Shown: piece after piece, positions 16,089 through 25,208 of the stretch | Position numbering within the stretch: position 1 is the first letter of the stretch | Layout: the number at the start of each line of letters is the position of its first letter | Source of the DNA: Candidatus Merdivicinus faecavium | GTDB lineage: Bacteria > Bacillota > Clostridia > Oscillospirales > Ruminococcaceae | Length of the DNA: 64,000 nt | NCBI GenBank assembly: GCA_018716285.1 | Contig: DVKD01000052.1 | Span: 1-64,000, forward strand | Direction: 5' to 3' | Notes under the pieces: generated by a model | What the model saw: only the letters and a program-made list of their open reading frames with translations | Databases searched by the model: none | Told to the model about the DNA's origin: nothing | Position numbers and translations under genes: made by a program

Positions 16089-16748
16089 ATGACCCTCGCC
16101 CCGAAACAGATTTCCCTCGCCGAGACCTGTGCCTACCTCGGCTGCCGCGGTGACCCTCCGCCCCCGCTCAGGCGCCAGGCGGAGGAAGGCATCCGCGCTG
16201 CAGCCGCAATTGCGCGGCCGCGGGCCGTCTGGCGGGAGTTTTCCCTTACAGAGCTGGAACTGCCGGGGGAGGATATTGCGGCCCACCTGTCCGGCTGCCG
16301 GCGGGCGGTCCTCCTCGCCGTCACCATCGGGCAGGAGGCGGAGAGCGCCCTCCGGCGAATGCGGAAAAACCGCCTTTCGGAGGCCGTCGTCCTCGACTGC
16401 GCCTTAAGCGCCGCCGCTGAAGCGGCCTGCGAGCAGCTCTGCGCGGAAATTGCGGCCGCATATGAGGCGCGCGGGGAACGCCTCACCTCCCGTTTCAGCC
16501 CCGGGTACGGCGATTTCCCGCTCTCGTTCCAGGGGACGCTGCTCGACTGCCTGGACGCGGGCCGCCGGATCGGGCTGACCGTCTCCCCGGACGGGCTGCT
16601 CCTCCCCCGCAAATCCGTCACGGCCGTCGCCGGCGTGCTGGAAGGAGGGCGCGGCCCATCGCGCCGCCCCGCCGCTTCCGGCTGCCGGGACTGCCCCCGC
16701 TATGAAGCCTGCCATATTCGAAAGGAAGGGATCCCCTGTGGAAAATAA
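16089..16748 (+). CDS. MetH activation-domain-like protein
   Basis: A 219-residue protein resembling the reactivation domain of cobalamin-dependent methionine synthase. RFSPGYGDFPLSFQ corresponds to the SAM-binding RxxxGY motif of that domain. A C-terminal CRDCPRYEACHIRKEGIPC cysteine cluster follows. In E. coli MetH this module is the C-terminal domain that remethylates oxidised cobalamin using SAM. Here it is a separate gene directly before a MetH that lacks the domain, and the coding regions overlap by 11 bases. The start at 16089 has AAAGGAG upstream. Confidence 0.82.
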   Translation: MTLAPKQISLAETCAYLGCRGDPPPPLRRQAEEGIRAAAAIARPRAVWREFSLTELELPGEDIAAHLSGCRRAVLLAVTIGQEAESALRRMRKNRLSEAVVLDCALSAAAEAACEQLCAEIAAAYEARGERLTSRFSPGYGDFPLSFQGTLLDCLDAGRRIGLTVSPDGLLLPRKSVTAVAGVLEGGRGPSRRPAASGCRDCPRYEACHIRKEGIPCGK

Positions 16749-19131
16749 GCTGACAAACCTCCTCGCCCGCAAGCCGTTCGTCCTTTTGGACGGCGCGATG
16801 GGCACCATGCTCCAGAAAGAGGGCTTAAAGCCGGGCGAACGGCCGGAGCTCTTCGTCCTCCAGTATCCCGAGAAGGTCGCCGCCGTCCACCGGCAGTACC
16901 TCGAAAGCGGGAGCAGCATCCTCTACACCTGCACCTTCGGCGCAAGCCGCCGCAAGCTTGCAAAGAGCGGAACCGACCCCGAGACGGTCATCCGCGCCGC
17001 CTTTGCCGCCGCAAAACAGGCCGCCGACAGCTTCGCGGGGGAGCGCCCCCTCATCGCCCTCGACATCGGCCCGATCGGGGAGCTGCTCTACCCCGCCGGG
17101 ATGATGCGGTTCGAGGAGGCCTACGAGCTTTTCAAGGAGCAGCTCCTCGCCGGGGAGGCGCTGGGGGCGGACCTCGTCGTCTTTGAGACGATGACCGACC
17201 TCGCCGAGATGCGCGCCGGCATCCTCGCGGCCAGGGAATGCACAAACCTCCCCATCCTCGCGACCATGACCTTCGAGGCGGGCGGGCGGACCTTCACCGG
17301 CTGCTCGGCCGGGGCGATGGCCCGCACCCTCGAGGGGCTCGGGGTGGACGCGCTGGGGGTCAACTGCTCCCTCGGGCCGGACGCGCTGCTCCCCATCGCG
17401 CGGGAGATCGCCGCTTCCTCCTCCCTGCCGCTGGTGGTCAAGGCAAACGCCGGCCTGCCCGACCCGCGGGACGGCAGCTACGCCCTCTCCCCTGCGGATT
17501 TCGCGCGGCAGATGGCCGCCTTCGCGGAATGCGGGATGCGCTTCGCCGGCGGATGCTGCGGCACCACCCCCGCCCACATCGCCGCCCTGCGGGAGGCCCT
17601 CGCCCCCCTCTCCCCCGCGCCGCAGAGAAAGCCCGCGCCCGCCTTCTGCTCCGCCTCCCGGGTCGTCCCGGCGGACGGGGTCCGCATCATCGGCGAGCGC
17701 CTAAACCCCACCGGCAAAAAGCAGTTCCAGCAGGCCCTCCTGGACGGGGACATTGACTACATCCTCGACCAGGGGCTGGAACAGGCAGACGCGGGGGCGG
17801 AGCTGCTCGACTTAAACGTCGGGATGCCCGGCGTCGACGAGCCCGCCCTCATGCGGCAGGCCGCCGAGGAGCTCCAGAGCGTCCTCTCCCTCCCGCTCCA
17901 GATCGACTCCTCCGACCCGGCCGCCATCGAGGCCGGGCTGCGGGCCTTCCACGGGGTCGGGATCGTCAATTCGGTCAACGGGGACCGGGAGACGCTCGAC
18001 GCCGTCCTTCCGCTCGTCAAAAAGTACGGCGCCTTCGTGATCGGCCTCACCCTCGACAGCTCCGGCATCCCCAAAACCGCCGAAGAGCGGCTGGCCATCG
18101 CCCGCCGCATCCTGGACGCCGCCCTTTCTTACGGCATCCCGCGGGAAAAGGTGCTCATCGACTGCCTCACCCTCACCGTCTCGGCCCAGCAGCCGCAGGC
18201 AGCCGAGACCCTCCGCGCCGTCCGGATGGTGCGGGAGGAGCTGGGGCTTCAGACCGTGCTCGGCGTCTCCAACATCTCCTTCGGGCTGCCGAACCGGGAG
18301 CTCTTAAACGCTGCCTTCCTCACCGCCGCGCTGGAAAGCGGGTTAAACTTCCCCATCCTAAACCCCAACGTCTCCGCCATGACCGACGCGGTCGCCGCTT
18401 ACCGGGTGCTGCACGGCCTCGACGCGGGCGCGGCGGACTACATCGGCCGTTTCGGGGGGCAGGGCGCGCGTCCGGCTCCCGCCAAAGCGGCGTCCGGCTC
18501 CCGTTCCCTCCCCGAGGCGGTCAAGGCCGGCCTGAAGGAGGAGGCGCGGGCGATCACGGAGCGGCTGCTGGAAACGGAGGACCCCTTCTCCATCATCGAC
18601 GGGATGCTCATCCCGGCCCTCGACGAGGTCGGGGACGGATTTGAGGCGGGCGCCCTCTTCCTCCCCCAGCTTCTGAACGCAGCGGCCGCCTCCCAAGAGG
18701 CCTTTGCCGCCATCCACAGCAAGATCGCCGCGTCGGGCGGCGCGCCGGCGTATCGGGGCAAGGTTCTCCTCGCCACCGTCAAGGGGGACGTCCACGACAT
18801 CGGCAAGAATATCGTCAAGGTGCTGCTCGAAAACTACGGCTTCCAGGTCCTCGACCTCGGGAGGGACGTGCCGCCCGAGAGGATCGTCGAGACGGCGGTG
18901 CGGGAGGATGTGCGGCTGGTCGGGCTCTCCGCCCTCATGACCACCACCCTGAAAAGCATGGCCGAGACCATCCGCCAGCTCCGCGCGTCGGGCCACGACT
19001 GCAGGATCATGGTCGGCGGGGCGGTGCTGACCGAGCAGTTCGCCCGCGAGATGGGCGCCGACTTCTACGCGAAGGACGCCAAGCGCTCGGCCGACATCGC
19101 CAGAGAGGTGTTCGGGGAGGAGACCCGATGA
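16738..19131 (+). CDS. metH: Cobalamin-dependent methionine synthase without activation domain
   Basis: About 797 residues; E. coli MetH has about 1227. Domain order is homocysteine methyltransferase (LLDGAMGTMLQ near the N-terminus, zinc site GGCCGTTP near 271), pterin-binding domain (GERLNPTGKK) and cobalamin domain with GDVHDIGKNIV, whose His686 is the lower cobalt ligand. It transfers the methyl group of methyl-tetrahydrofolate to homocysteine. The C-terminal reactivation domain is absent and is supplied by the gene before it. I prefer the GTG at 16738, with AAGGAAGG upstream; an in-frame ATG lies at 16702. It overlaps the next gene by 4 bases. Confidence 0.95.
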   Translation: MENKLTNLLARKPFVLLDGAMGTMLQKEGLKPGERPELFVLQYPEKVAAVHRQYLESGSSILYTCTFGASRRKLAKSGTDPETVIRAAFAAAKQAADSFAGERPLIALDIGPIGELLYPAGMMRFEEAYELFKEQLLAGEALGADLVVFETMTDLAEMRAGILAARECTNLPILATMTFEAGGRTFTGCSAGAMARTLEGLGVDALGVNCSLGPDALLPIAREIAASSSLPLVVKANAGLPDPRDGSYALSPADFARQMAAFAECGMRFAGGCCGTTPAHIAALREALAPLSPAPQRKPAPAFCSASRVVPADGVRIIGERLNPTGKKQFQQALLDGDIDYILDQGLEQADAGAELLDLNVGMPGVDEPALMRQAAEELQSVLSLPLQIDSSDPAAIEAGLRAFHGVGIVNSVNGDRETLDAVLPLVKKYGAFVIGLTLDSSGIPKTAEERLAIARRILDAALSYGIPREKVLIDCLTLTVSAQQPQAAETLRAVRMVREELGLQTVLGVSNISFGLPNRELLNAAFLTAALESGLNFPILNPNVSAMTDAVAAYRVLHGLDAGAADYIGRFGGQGARPAPAKAASGSRSLPEAVKAGLKEEARAITERLLETEDPFSIIDGMLIPALDEVGDGFEAGALFLPQLLNAAAASQEAFAAIHSKIAASGGAPAYRGKVLLATVKGDVHDIGKNIVKVLLENYGFQVLDLGRDVPPERIVETAVREDVRLVGLSALMTTTLKSMAETIRQLRASGHDCRIMVGGAVLTEQFAREMGADFYAKDAKRSADIAREVFGEETR

Positions 19132-20897
19132 AGCCGGTGCGGGAATATCTGAAGGAAAACCGCCTCCTCTTCGACGGCGCGATGGGCACCTGGTACCGCA
19201 GCCTCTACCCCGGCCGGGACACCCGCTGCGAGCTCGCGAACCTCTCCCACCCCGCCGACGTGCTGGCCATCCACCGCGCCTACCGGGAGGCGGGCGCGCG
19301 CGCCCTCAAGACCAACACCTTCGCCGCCAACACCGCCGCTCTCGAAACGGACTTCGGGGCGGTGCGGGAGGTCCTGCGGGCGGGCTACGCCCTGGCGCGG
19401 GAGGCCGCCGGGGAGGAGGCTTACGTCTTCGCCGACATCGGGCCGATCCTCCCGCCCGCGGGGACTGCCGCCGGTCCGGCGGGAGAGGGGGCGGCGGAAT
19501 ACTGCCGCATCGCGGAGGTCTTTCTCGAGATGGGGGCGGAAAACTTCCTCTTCGAGACCTTCCCATCCTCCGAGGGCCTGCGGGAGGCGTGCGCCTTCAT
19601 CCGCGCGCAAAAGCCGGACGCCTTCCTCCTCGTCTCCTTCGCGGCCGCGCCGGACGGCTTCACCCGCCAGGGCCTTCCCGCGCTCCGGCTGGCGCGGGAG
19701 GCGGCGGAGTACGCCGACGCGGTGGGATTAAACTGCATCTCCGGCCCGGCCCATCTGCGGCGGCTCGCCGCCGGTCTGCCCGCAGGGGCTGTCCGGTCGG
19801 TCATGCCCAATTCCGGCTACCCGTCCATCATCGGCGGGCGGACCTATTTTGAGACCGGCGCGGATTATTTCGCAGAGCAGATGGCAAAGCTTGCTTCCTC
19901 CGGCGTCCGGATCCTGGGCGGCTGCTGCGGCACCACCCCGGACCATATCGCCAAAACGGCCGCCGCCCTCGCCGCGGCGCAGCCGGACAGGGAACCGGCC
20001 GCCCCAGAAGCGCCCCGGGCCGCAAAAAATGCGCCCGCCAACCGGCTGCGCGAAAAGCTCGCCTCCGGGAAGCGGGTGATCGCCGTGGAGCTCGACCCGC
20101 CCGCCGACGCGGACGGGAGCTTTTTCATGGAGGCCGCCGCCCGGCTGGGGGCCGCCGGGGCCGACGCAATCACCATCGCCGACTGCCCGGTCGCCCGGGT
20201 GCGGGCCGACAGCTCGATGCTCGCCGCCAAACTGAAGCGCGAGCTCCAGATGGACGCCATCCCCCACATGACCTGCCGCGACCGCAACTTGAACGCGGCC
20301 AAGGCCCTCCTCCTCGGCCTCGCGATGGAGGGGGTGCGGAACATCCTCGTCATTACCGGCGACCCGGTCCCCGGCGCAGACCGCGACGAGGTCAAGGCGG
20401 TCTTCAACTTCAATTCGGCCATGCTGGCCGGGTACATCCGCGACCTCGGGGAGGAGGTCCTGCCCGCCCCCTTCCTGGTGGCAGGGGCCTTAAACGTCAA
20501 CGCCCGGAATTTCGACGCGGAGCTGCGCAAGGCGCTGCGCAAAAAGGAAAACGGGGTGCAGATGCTCCTGACCCAGCCCGTTTTCACCGACGAGGCCGTC
20601 CAGAACCTCCGCCGCGCCAGGGAGGAGACCGGGCTCTGGATCCTGGGCGGGCTGATGCCGCCGGTCAGCTACCGCAACGCCTGCTTTATGCACAACGAGA
20701 TCGCGGGCATCCGCCTGTCGGAGGAGATCCTCGCCCGCTACGAGGGGCTGGACCGGGAGGAGGCCGGCCGGCTCGGCGTCTCCCTCTGCCTCGACACGGC
20801 GGAAAAAATCGCGCCTTACGTCGACGGCTACTACCTCATGACCCCCTTCAAACGGGTCGACCTCATCGAGGAGCTCATCCGCGCGCTGCGGCAATGA
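19128..20897 (+). CDS. Bifunctional homocysteine S-methyltransferase / methylenetetrahydrofolate reductase
   Basis: A 589-residue fusion like B. subtilis YitJ. Residues 1-290 form a homocysteine methyltransferase (LLFDGAMGTWY, zinc motif GGCCGTTP near 264). From about residue 305 a MetF-like TIM barrel follows, with VIAVELDPP, MTCRDRNLN and NILVITGDPVPG, the flavin and folate region. MTHFR makes methyl-tetrahydrofolate, the methyl donor for the MetH encoded just upstream, so the operon encodes consecutive steps. ATGA overlap with metH indicates translational coupling. Confidence 0.93.
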   Translation: MKPVREYLKENRLLFDGAMGTWYRSLYPGRDTRCELANLSHPADVLAIHRAYREAGARALKTNTFAANTAALETDFGAVREVLRAGYALAREAAGEEAYVFADIGPILPPAGTAAGPAGEGAAEYCRIAEVFLEMGAENFLFETFPSSEGLREACAFIRAQKPDAFLLVSFAAAPDGFTRQGLPALRLAREAAEYADAVGLNCISGPAHLRRLAAGLPAGAVRSVMPNSGYPSIIGGRTYFETGADYFAEQMAKLASSGVRILGGCCGTTPDHIAKTAAALAAAQPDREPAAPEAPRAAKNAPANRLREKLASGKRVIAVELDPPADADGSFFMEAAARLGAAGADAITIADCPVARVRADSSMLAAKLKRELQMDAIPHMTCRDRNLNAAKALLLGLAMEGVRNILVITGDPVPGADRDEVKAVFNFNSAMLAGYIRDLGEEVLPAPFLVAGALNVNARNFDAELRKALRKKENGVQMLLTQPVFTDEAVQNLRRAREETGLWILGGLMPPVSYRNACFMHNEIAGIRLSEEILARYEGLDREEAGRLGVSLCLDTAEKIAPYVDGYYLMTPFKRVDLIEELIRALRQ

Positions 20898-20903
20898 CCG
20901 GCC

Positions 20904-21404
20904 CTAGCGCAGCTTTTTGCTCAGATAGAGGACGAGGTCGTCGTCGTTTGCCACCGCCTCCCCCTCCGCCGCCAGGCGGTCCCGGTACCAGACGCCGCTG
21001 CCGTCGGGGATGTAGCCGCGCTTGACGTACATCCGCTGGGCGGAGCCGTAGCCGCTGTGCAGCCCGACCCCGATGGTCACGGCTTCATAATCCCGCGCTG
21101 CGGCCTCTTCGGCCGCGTCCATCAGCGCCTTGCCGACCCCCTGGCGGCGGTAGGGCGCGATGACATTGAAATCGCTGATTTCCGGCAGGCCGCTCCCGGC
21201 GAAGGGGCCGTGCTCCGGCGCGTAGACCAGATTGACATACCCGACCGCCCGGCCGTCTATTTCGGCGACAAAGGTCGCGCGCTTCCCGGCGGCCTCCTCC
21301 TCGAGATACCGCCGCCAGACTTCCTGCCTGGGCTGCCATCCCTGCGCTGCAAAACCTTCTGATAACGCCTGAATATCCTCAGGCTGCATGGAACGAATTT
21401 TCAT
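20904..21404 (-). CDS. GNAT-family N-acetyltransferase
   Basis: A 166-residue acetyltransferase. ISDFNVIAPYRRQGVGKALM is the acetyl-CoA binding motif A, and GYGSAQRMYVKRGYIPDGSG is the C-terminal GNAT motif. The substrate is unknown. AGGAGG lies 8 bases before the ATG, and a good promoter lies at 21434-21462. The gene is divergent from the APH-like gene and converges on the methionine operon, with only 6 bases between the stops. Confidence 0.88.
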   Translation of the reverse strand: MKIRSMQPEDIQALSEGFAAQGWQPRQEVWRRYLEEEAAGKRATFVAEIDGRAVGYVNLVYAPEHGPFAGSGLPEISDFNVIAPYRRQGVGKALMDAAEEAAARDYEAVTIGVGLHSGYGSAQRMYVKRGYIPDGSGVWYRDRLAAEGEAVANDDDLVLYLSKKLR

Positions 21405-21433
21405 GTAGATTCCCTCCTATTTGTTCTTTTTGC

Positions 21434-21462
21434 ATTATAACAATTTTTTCGGAATAAATCAA
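21434..21462 (-). promoter_or_regulatory. Promoter of the GNAT gene
   Basis: On the minus strand TTGATT (21462-21457) and perfect TATAAT (21439-21434) are 17 bases apart. Confidence 0.7.
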
Positions 21463-21481
21463 CAAAAATTCAGTAAGATAC

Positions 21482-21510
21482 TTGCGAAATTTTCCGTTTT
21501 CCGCTATAAT
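21482..21510 (+). promoter_or_regulatory. Promoter of the APH-ANT(6) genes
   Basis: TTGCGA (21482-21487) and perfect TATAAT (21505-21510) are 17 bases apart, about 50 bases before the TTG start. Confidence 0.7.
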
Positions 21511-21558
21511 ATAGGCAATATTACCGGCTTTGCGCCGGACCAAGGGGTGCTTGTACAG

Positions 21559-22539
21559 TTGAGAACGGAAAATATCGATTCCTATCTCGCCGGGATTCTC
21601 ACCCGGGACTACGGACTCTCCTCCCCCGCCGTCCGCGAGCAGAAGGGCGGCTGGTCTGCCCGCGCCTTCCGGGCAGATGCGGCGGAGGGCGCCTTTTTCC
21701 TCAAAGTATACGATAAGACGGAAAAAACGGCGGCACAGTGGACGCGCAATCTCGCCGACTACCTCCGGTTCATGCGGGAATTGGGGGAGAAGGATCTGCC
21801 CGGACAAGTGCCGGAGCTGATCCTCACCGCAAAGGGCGGACTCTGGCAGGAAGGGGAACGGTACCTCTGCCTCCTGACCCGCTATATCGAAGGGGAGACG
21901 CTCGGAGAACGCCCGCTTTCCCGGGAACAGGCCGCCGGGCTCGGGAAAATTCTCGGCCGCCTTCACTGTTTTGTTCCCGCCATGCCGCGGCCGGGCCGCT
22001 CGAGTTCCCTGCGGGAGAACTTCCTAGTTCCCTTTGCCATCCAGCTGTTCGACCTTCTGGACAGGATGAGCAGCCTGCCCCCGGACCTGGAGACAGTGCT
22101 CTCCGGCTGCCGCGGGCGGCTTCTGGCGCTCTGCGACCATCTCTGCCGGCTCTCCCACCAGATGCGGCAGACCCCCTGCCTCATGGTGCCCTGCCACACC
22201 GACATTCACGGCTGGAACCTCATGCAGGGCGGGCAGCTCGTCCTGCTCGACTGGGAGGGGCTCAAATACGCCCCGCCGGAAGCGGACTTTTTCTCCCTGA
22301 CTACCATGCCGCATTTTGACGCCCTGTGGACCGCCTACTGCCGGGAGCGCCCGGGCGCCGTGCTGGACCGGGACCGGCTCGAATTTTACCGCGTCCGCCG
22401 CAGGTGCGAGGATATCTGGGAATTCATCGCCCGCATTCTCTACGACAATCCGGACCCCGCTCTCCGGGCCGAATCCCTGCAAATGCTCGAAAAGGAGTGC
22501 GAGGCGACAAGCGAAAGGAGGCTGCTGCATGCGGAATGA
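21559..22539 (+). CDS. Aminoglycoside phosphotransferase (APH)-family protein
   Basis: About 326 residues with the APH/choline-kinase fold. The catalytic loop reads CHTDIHGWNLM and the metal-binding motif LLDWEGLKYAPPEADFF. These enzymes phosphorylate small hydroxylated molecules with ATP or GTP. Resistance is possible but not shown by sequence. I take TTG at 21559 as start, with AAGGGG about 11 bases upstream; no stop blocks a longer reading to 21421, but that would pass the promoter. It overlaps the ANT(6)-like gene by 11 bases. Confidence 0.78.
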   Translation: MRTENIDSYLAGILTRDYGLSSPAVREQKGGWSARAFRADAAEGAFFLKVYDKTEKTAAQWTRNLADYLRFMRELGEKDLPGQVPELILTAKGGLWQEGERYLCLLTRYIEGETLGERPLSREQAAGLGKILGRLHCFVPAMPRPGRSSSLRENFLVPFAIQLFDLLDRMSSLPPDLETVLSGCRGRLLALCDHLCRLSHQMRQTPCLMVPCHTDIHGWNLMQGGQLVLLDWEGLKYAPPEADFFSLTTMPHFDALWTAYCRERPGAVLDRDRLEFYRVRRRCEDIWEFIARILYDNPDPALRAESLQMLEKECEATSERRLLHAE

Positions 22540-23422
22540 CCAGGAGATGCTCACCCTTTTTCTCGATTTTGCAGCCGCAGACCCGCGGATCCGCGCGGTC
22601 GGGATGGAGGGCTCCCGCCTAAACCCGCAGGTCGTGCCGGATGAGTTTCAGGATTTTGACCTGACCTATTTCGTGACCGACCTCGAGAGCTTTACCCGGG
22701 ACGACGGCTGGCTCGACCGCTTCGGGGAGCGGCTCATCCTCCAGAAGCCGGAAGGGATGGAGCTCTTCCCGCCCGAGGAACCGGGGTTTTCCTACCTGAT
22801 GCTCTTCGCGGATTTTAACAAGGCCGACCTCACCCTCCGCCTCCTCAGCGACCTGCCCGCCTATCTCTCCGAGGACCGGCTGCGGACCATCCTCCTCGAC
22901 AAGGACGGGCGCGTCCCCGCACCGCCTGTCCCCACCGACGCGGATTACTGGGTAACCCCCCCGACCGCGCGCAGCTTTGACGACTGCTGCAACGAATTCT
23001 GGAACCTCTCCCACTACGTGGTCCGGGGGATATGCCGCGGAGAGCTTTTTTACGCGGCAGCCCATCTGGAGGCGATGCGGGAGGAGCTGTTCCGGATGCT
23101 CGGCTGGGAGATCGGGCTGCGGCGGGGCTTTGGATTCGGCCTGGGCAAGCGGCAGAAATTCCTCCCGCGCTATCTCGACGCAGAGCGGATGCGCGCCCTC
23201 GAGGGGAGCTGTGATACGGGCTCCCTTGCGCGGGCGGAGGCGGCGCTTCAGACGCTCCTCTCCCTTTTCCGGGAATCCTCCCGCCGGGTCGCGGAGGAGC
23301 TCGGCTGCCCCTATCCGGACTACGACGGAAAGGTCAGCCGCTACCTCGATCATTATCTTGAAAGGATGAAGACAAATGCTGTTAATCAAAAACGGGACGG
23401 TCAAAACGATGGAAGGCCCTGA
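22529..23422 (+). CDS. Aminoglycoside 6-adenylyltransferase (ANT(6)/AadE)-family protein
   Basis: A 297-residue protein with the AadE nucleotidyltransferase signature: EGSRLNPQVVPDEFQDFDLT, in which the GSR motif and the D-x-D pair bind nucleotide and metal, and FWNLSHYVVRGICRGE further along. ANT(6) enzymes adenylylate streptomycin at position 6; chromosomal relatives often have no tested activity. AAAGGAGG lies before the ATG at 22529. It overlaps the APH gene by 11 bases and the following amidohydrolase by 47 bases, so the three are cotranscribed. Confidence 0.85.
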   Translation: MRNDQEMLTLFLDFAAADPRIRAVGMEGSRLNPQVVPDEFQDFDLTYFVTDLESFTRDDGWLDRFGERLILQKPEGMELFPPEEPGFSYLMLFADFNKADLTLRLLSDLPAYLSEDRLRTILLDKDGRVPAPPVPTDADYWVTPPTARSFDDCCNEFWNLSHYVVRGICRGELFYAAAHLEAMREELFRMLGWEIGLRRGFGFGLGKRQKFLPRYLDAERMRALEGSCDTGSLARAEAALQTLLSLFRESSRRVAEELGCPYPDYDGKVSRYLDHYLERMKTNAVNQKRDGQNDGRP

Positions 23423-24533
23423 CATTTTAGGCGGGGAGGTGCTCGTCGACGGCGGGAAGATCGCCGCTGTGGGCAAAAACCTCCCCGTCCCGGAGGGGAC
23501 CGAGGTCTTCGACGCGGCGGGCTGCATCGTCGCCCCCGGCCTCATCGACGGGCACTGCCACATCGGCCTGCACGAGGAGATCATCGGGGCGGTGGGGCTG
23601 GACATCAACGAGACGACCAGCCCGACCACCCCGCAGCTGCGGGCCATCGACGCCATCAACCCGATGGACGAGGGGCTCTCCGAGGCGCTCAGAGCGGGCG
23701 TCACCTGCGCCGTCACCGGCCCGGGCAGCGCCAATGTGGTGGGCGGCACCTTCTGCGCCATCAAGCTCTTCGGCAAGCGGGTGGACAAGATGATCGTCAA
23801 GGACCCGGTCGCCATGAAGGCCGCCTTCGGCGAGAACCCCAAGCGGGTCTACGGCAGCAAGCAGCAGACCCCTGTCACCCGGATGGCCACCGCCGCCATC
23901 CTCCGCGCCCTCCTTTACAAGGCGCGGGACTACGAGGAAAAATGGGCCGCCTACGAGCGCGGAGAGGCCGAAAAGAAGCCGGATTTCGACCTGCAGCTTG
24001 AGGCCATGCGCCCGGTGATCCGCAAAGAGATCCCCCTCAAGGCGCACGCACACCGCGCCGACGACATCTTCACCGCCCTGCGTATCGCCAAGGAATTCGA
24101 CCTCGACATCACCCTCGACCACTGCACCGACGGCTCCCTCATCGCCGACGAGCTGGCCGAGGAGGGGCGTCCCGTCCTGGTCGGGCCGTCGCTCGGGAGC
24201 AAGTCGAAGATCGAGCTCGCCAACAAAAGCTTCGAGACCCCCGGCATCCTCGCCCGCGCGGGGCTCAAAACGGCGATCATCACCGACGCGCCGGTCATCC
24301 CGCTCGCCCACCTCCCCCTCTGCGCCGGGCTTGCGGTCCGCGCGGGGATGGACGAGAAAGACGCCTGGAAGGCGGTCACCATCAATCCCGCCGAGATCGC
24401 CGGCATCGCCGACAGGGTCGGCAGCCTCGCCCCGGGCAAGGACGCGGATATCGCCGTCTTCCGCGGCAACCCCTTAACCGATGTGGGCTATCAGACCGCG
24501 GCCGTCTTTGTCGACGGCGTCCGCAGGGTCTGA
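23376..24533 (+). CDS. Metal-dependent amidohydrolase (imidazolonepropionase-like)
   Basis: A 385-residue TIM-barrel amidohydrolase. PGLIDGHCHIGLHEE holds the metal-binding HxH, KAHAHRADDI and TLDHCTDG supply further histidines, and IITDAPVIPL the catalytic aspartate. LAPGKDADIAVF closes the N/C-terminal composite domain. Such enzymes hydrolyse cyclic amides or related C-N bonds; the substrate is unknown. It begins inside the end of the ANT(6)-like gene with AAAGG upstream, and a strong hairpin follows its stop. Confidence 0.85.
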   Translation: MLLIKNGTVKTMEGPDILGGEVLVDGGKIAAVGKNLPVPEGTEVFDAAGCIVAPGLIDGHCHIGLHEEIIGAVGLDINETTSPTTPQLRAIDAINPMDEGLSEALRAGVTCAVTGPGSANVVGGTFCAIKLFGKRVDKMIVKDPVAMKAAFGENPKRVYGSKQQTPVTRMATAAILRALLYKARDYEEKWAAYERGEAEKKPDFDLQLEAMRPVIRKEIPLKAHAHRADDIFTALRIAKEFDLDITLDHCTDGSLIADELAEEGRPVLVGPSLGSKSKIELANKSFETPGILARAGLKTAIITDAPVIPLAHLPLCAGLAVRAGMDEKDAWKAVTINPAEIAGIADRVGSLAPGKDADIAVFRGNPLTDVGYQTAAVFVDGVRRV

Positions 24534-24567
24534 CCTCCCTTCTCCATTGCAAAATTCGCAAACCCGC

Positions 24568-24604
24568 GGCAGGGGACGGCTTCCGGCTGTCCCCTGCCCG
24601 TTTT
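24568..24604 (+). terminator. Terminator after the amidohydrolase gene
   Basis: GGCAGGGGAC and GTCCCCTGCC form a strong stem at 24568-24598, followed by CGTTTTCTG. Confidence 0.8.
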
Positions 24605-24650
24605 CTGTCCAAATGCGCGCAATTTTCGCGGCAGATTCACAAAATCCGCC

Positions 24651-24679
24651 TTGAAAAAAAGCGCGGAACTTGGTATAAT
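24651..24679 (+). promoter_or_regulatory. Promoter of the Lrp-aminotransferase operon
   Basis: TTGAAA (24651-24656) and perfect TATAAT (24674-24679) are 17 bases apart. Confidence 0.75.
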
Positions 24680-24725
24680 AAACTATTCACAGGTTTTTCC
24701 TGCCAACGACAAAGGAGTGACAATT

Positions 24726-25208
24726 ATGATGGACAGACTGCTCGAACTGCTCAACACCGACGCCCGGATGGACGCCGGCACGCTGGCGGTCATGCTGGAC
24801 ACCACCAAAGAGGAAATCGAACGCCGCATCGCCAAATACGAAGAAGAGGGCGTGATCCGCGGCTACAAGCCCCTGCTCGACTACGAAAAGATCGACACCC
24901 AGTACGTCGAGGCGGTGATCGAGCTGCGGGTGACCCCGAAAAAGGATTTCGGCTTTGAAGAAATCGCCCAGAAGGTCAGCCAGTACCCCGAGGTGGACAG
25001 CGTATACCTGATGAGCGGCGGCTACGACCTGCACGTCCGGGTCGTGGGCAAGACCTTTAAGGATGTCGCCATGTTTGTCGCCCAGCGGCTGGCCCAGCTC
25101 GACGGAGTCGTCTCGACCGCGACCCATTTTGTCCTCTCCCGCTACAAGGACCGGGGCGTCTATATGACCGACATGCCCGGCGATGAGAGGGGGAACATCT
25201 CGCTTTGA
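24726..25208 (+). CDS. Lrp/AsnC-family transcriptional regulator
   Basis: A 160-residue regulator with an N-terminal helix-turn-helix (TLAVMLDTTKEEIERRIAKY) and a C-terminal RAM ligand domain that includes VDSVYLMSGGYDLHVRVVG. Lrp-type proteins bind amino acids and control their metabolism. The start at 24726 has AAAGGAG 6 bases upstream. Its stop overlaps the start of the aminotransferase gene, so it probably regulates that gene and responds to an amino acid or keto acid. Confidence 0.93.
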   Translation: MMDRLLELLNTDARMDAGTLAVMLDTTKEEIERRIAKYEEEGVIRGYKPLLDYEKIDTQYVEAVIELRVTPKKDFGFEEIAQKVSQYPEVDSVYLMSGGYDLHVRVVGKTFKDVAMFVAQRLAQLDGVVSTATHFVLSRYKDRGVYMTDMPGDERGNISL

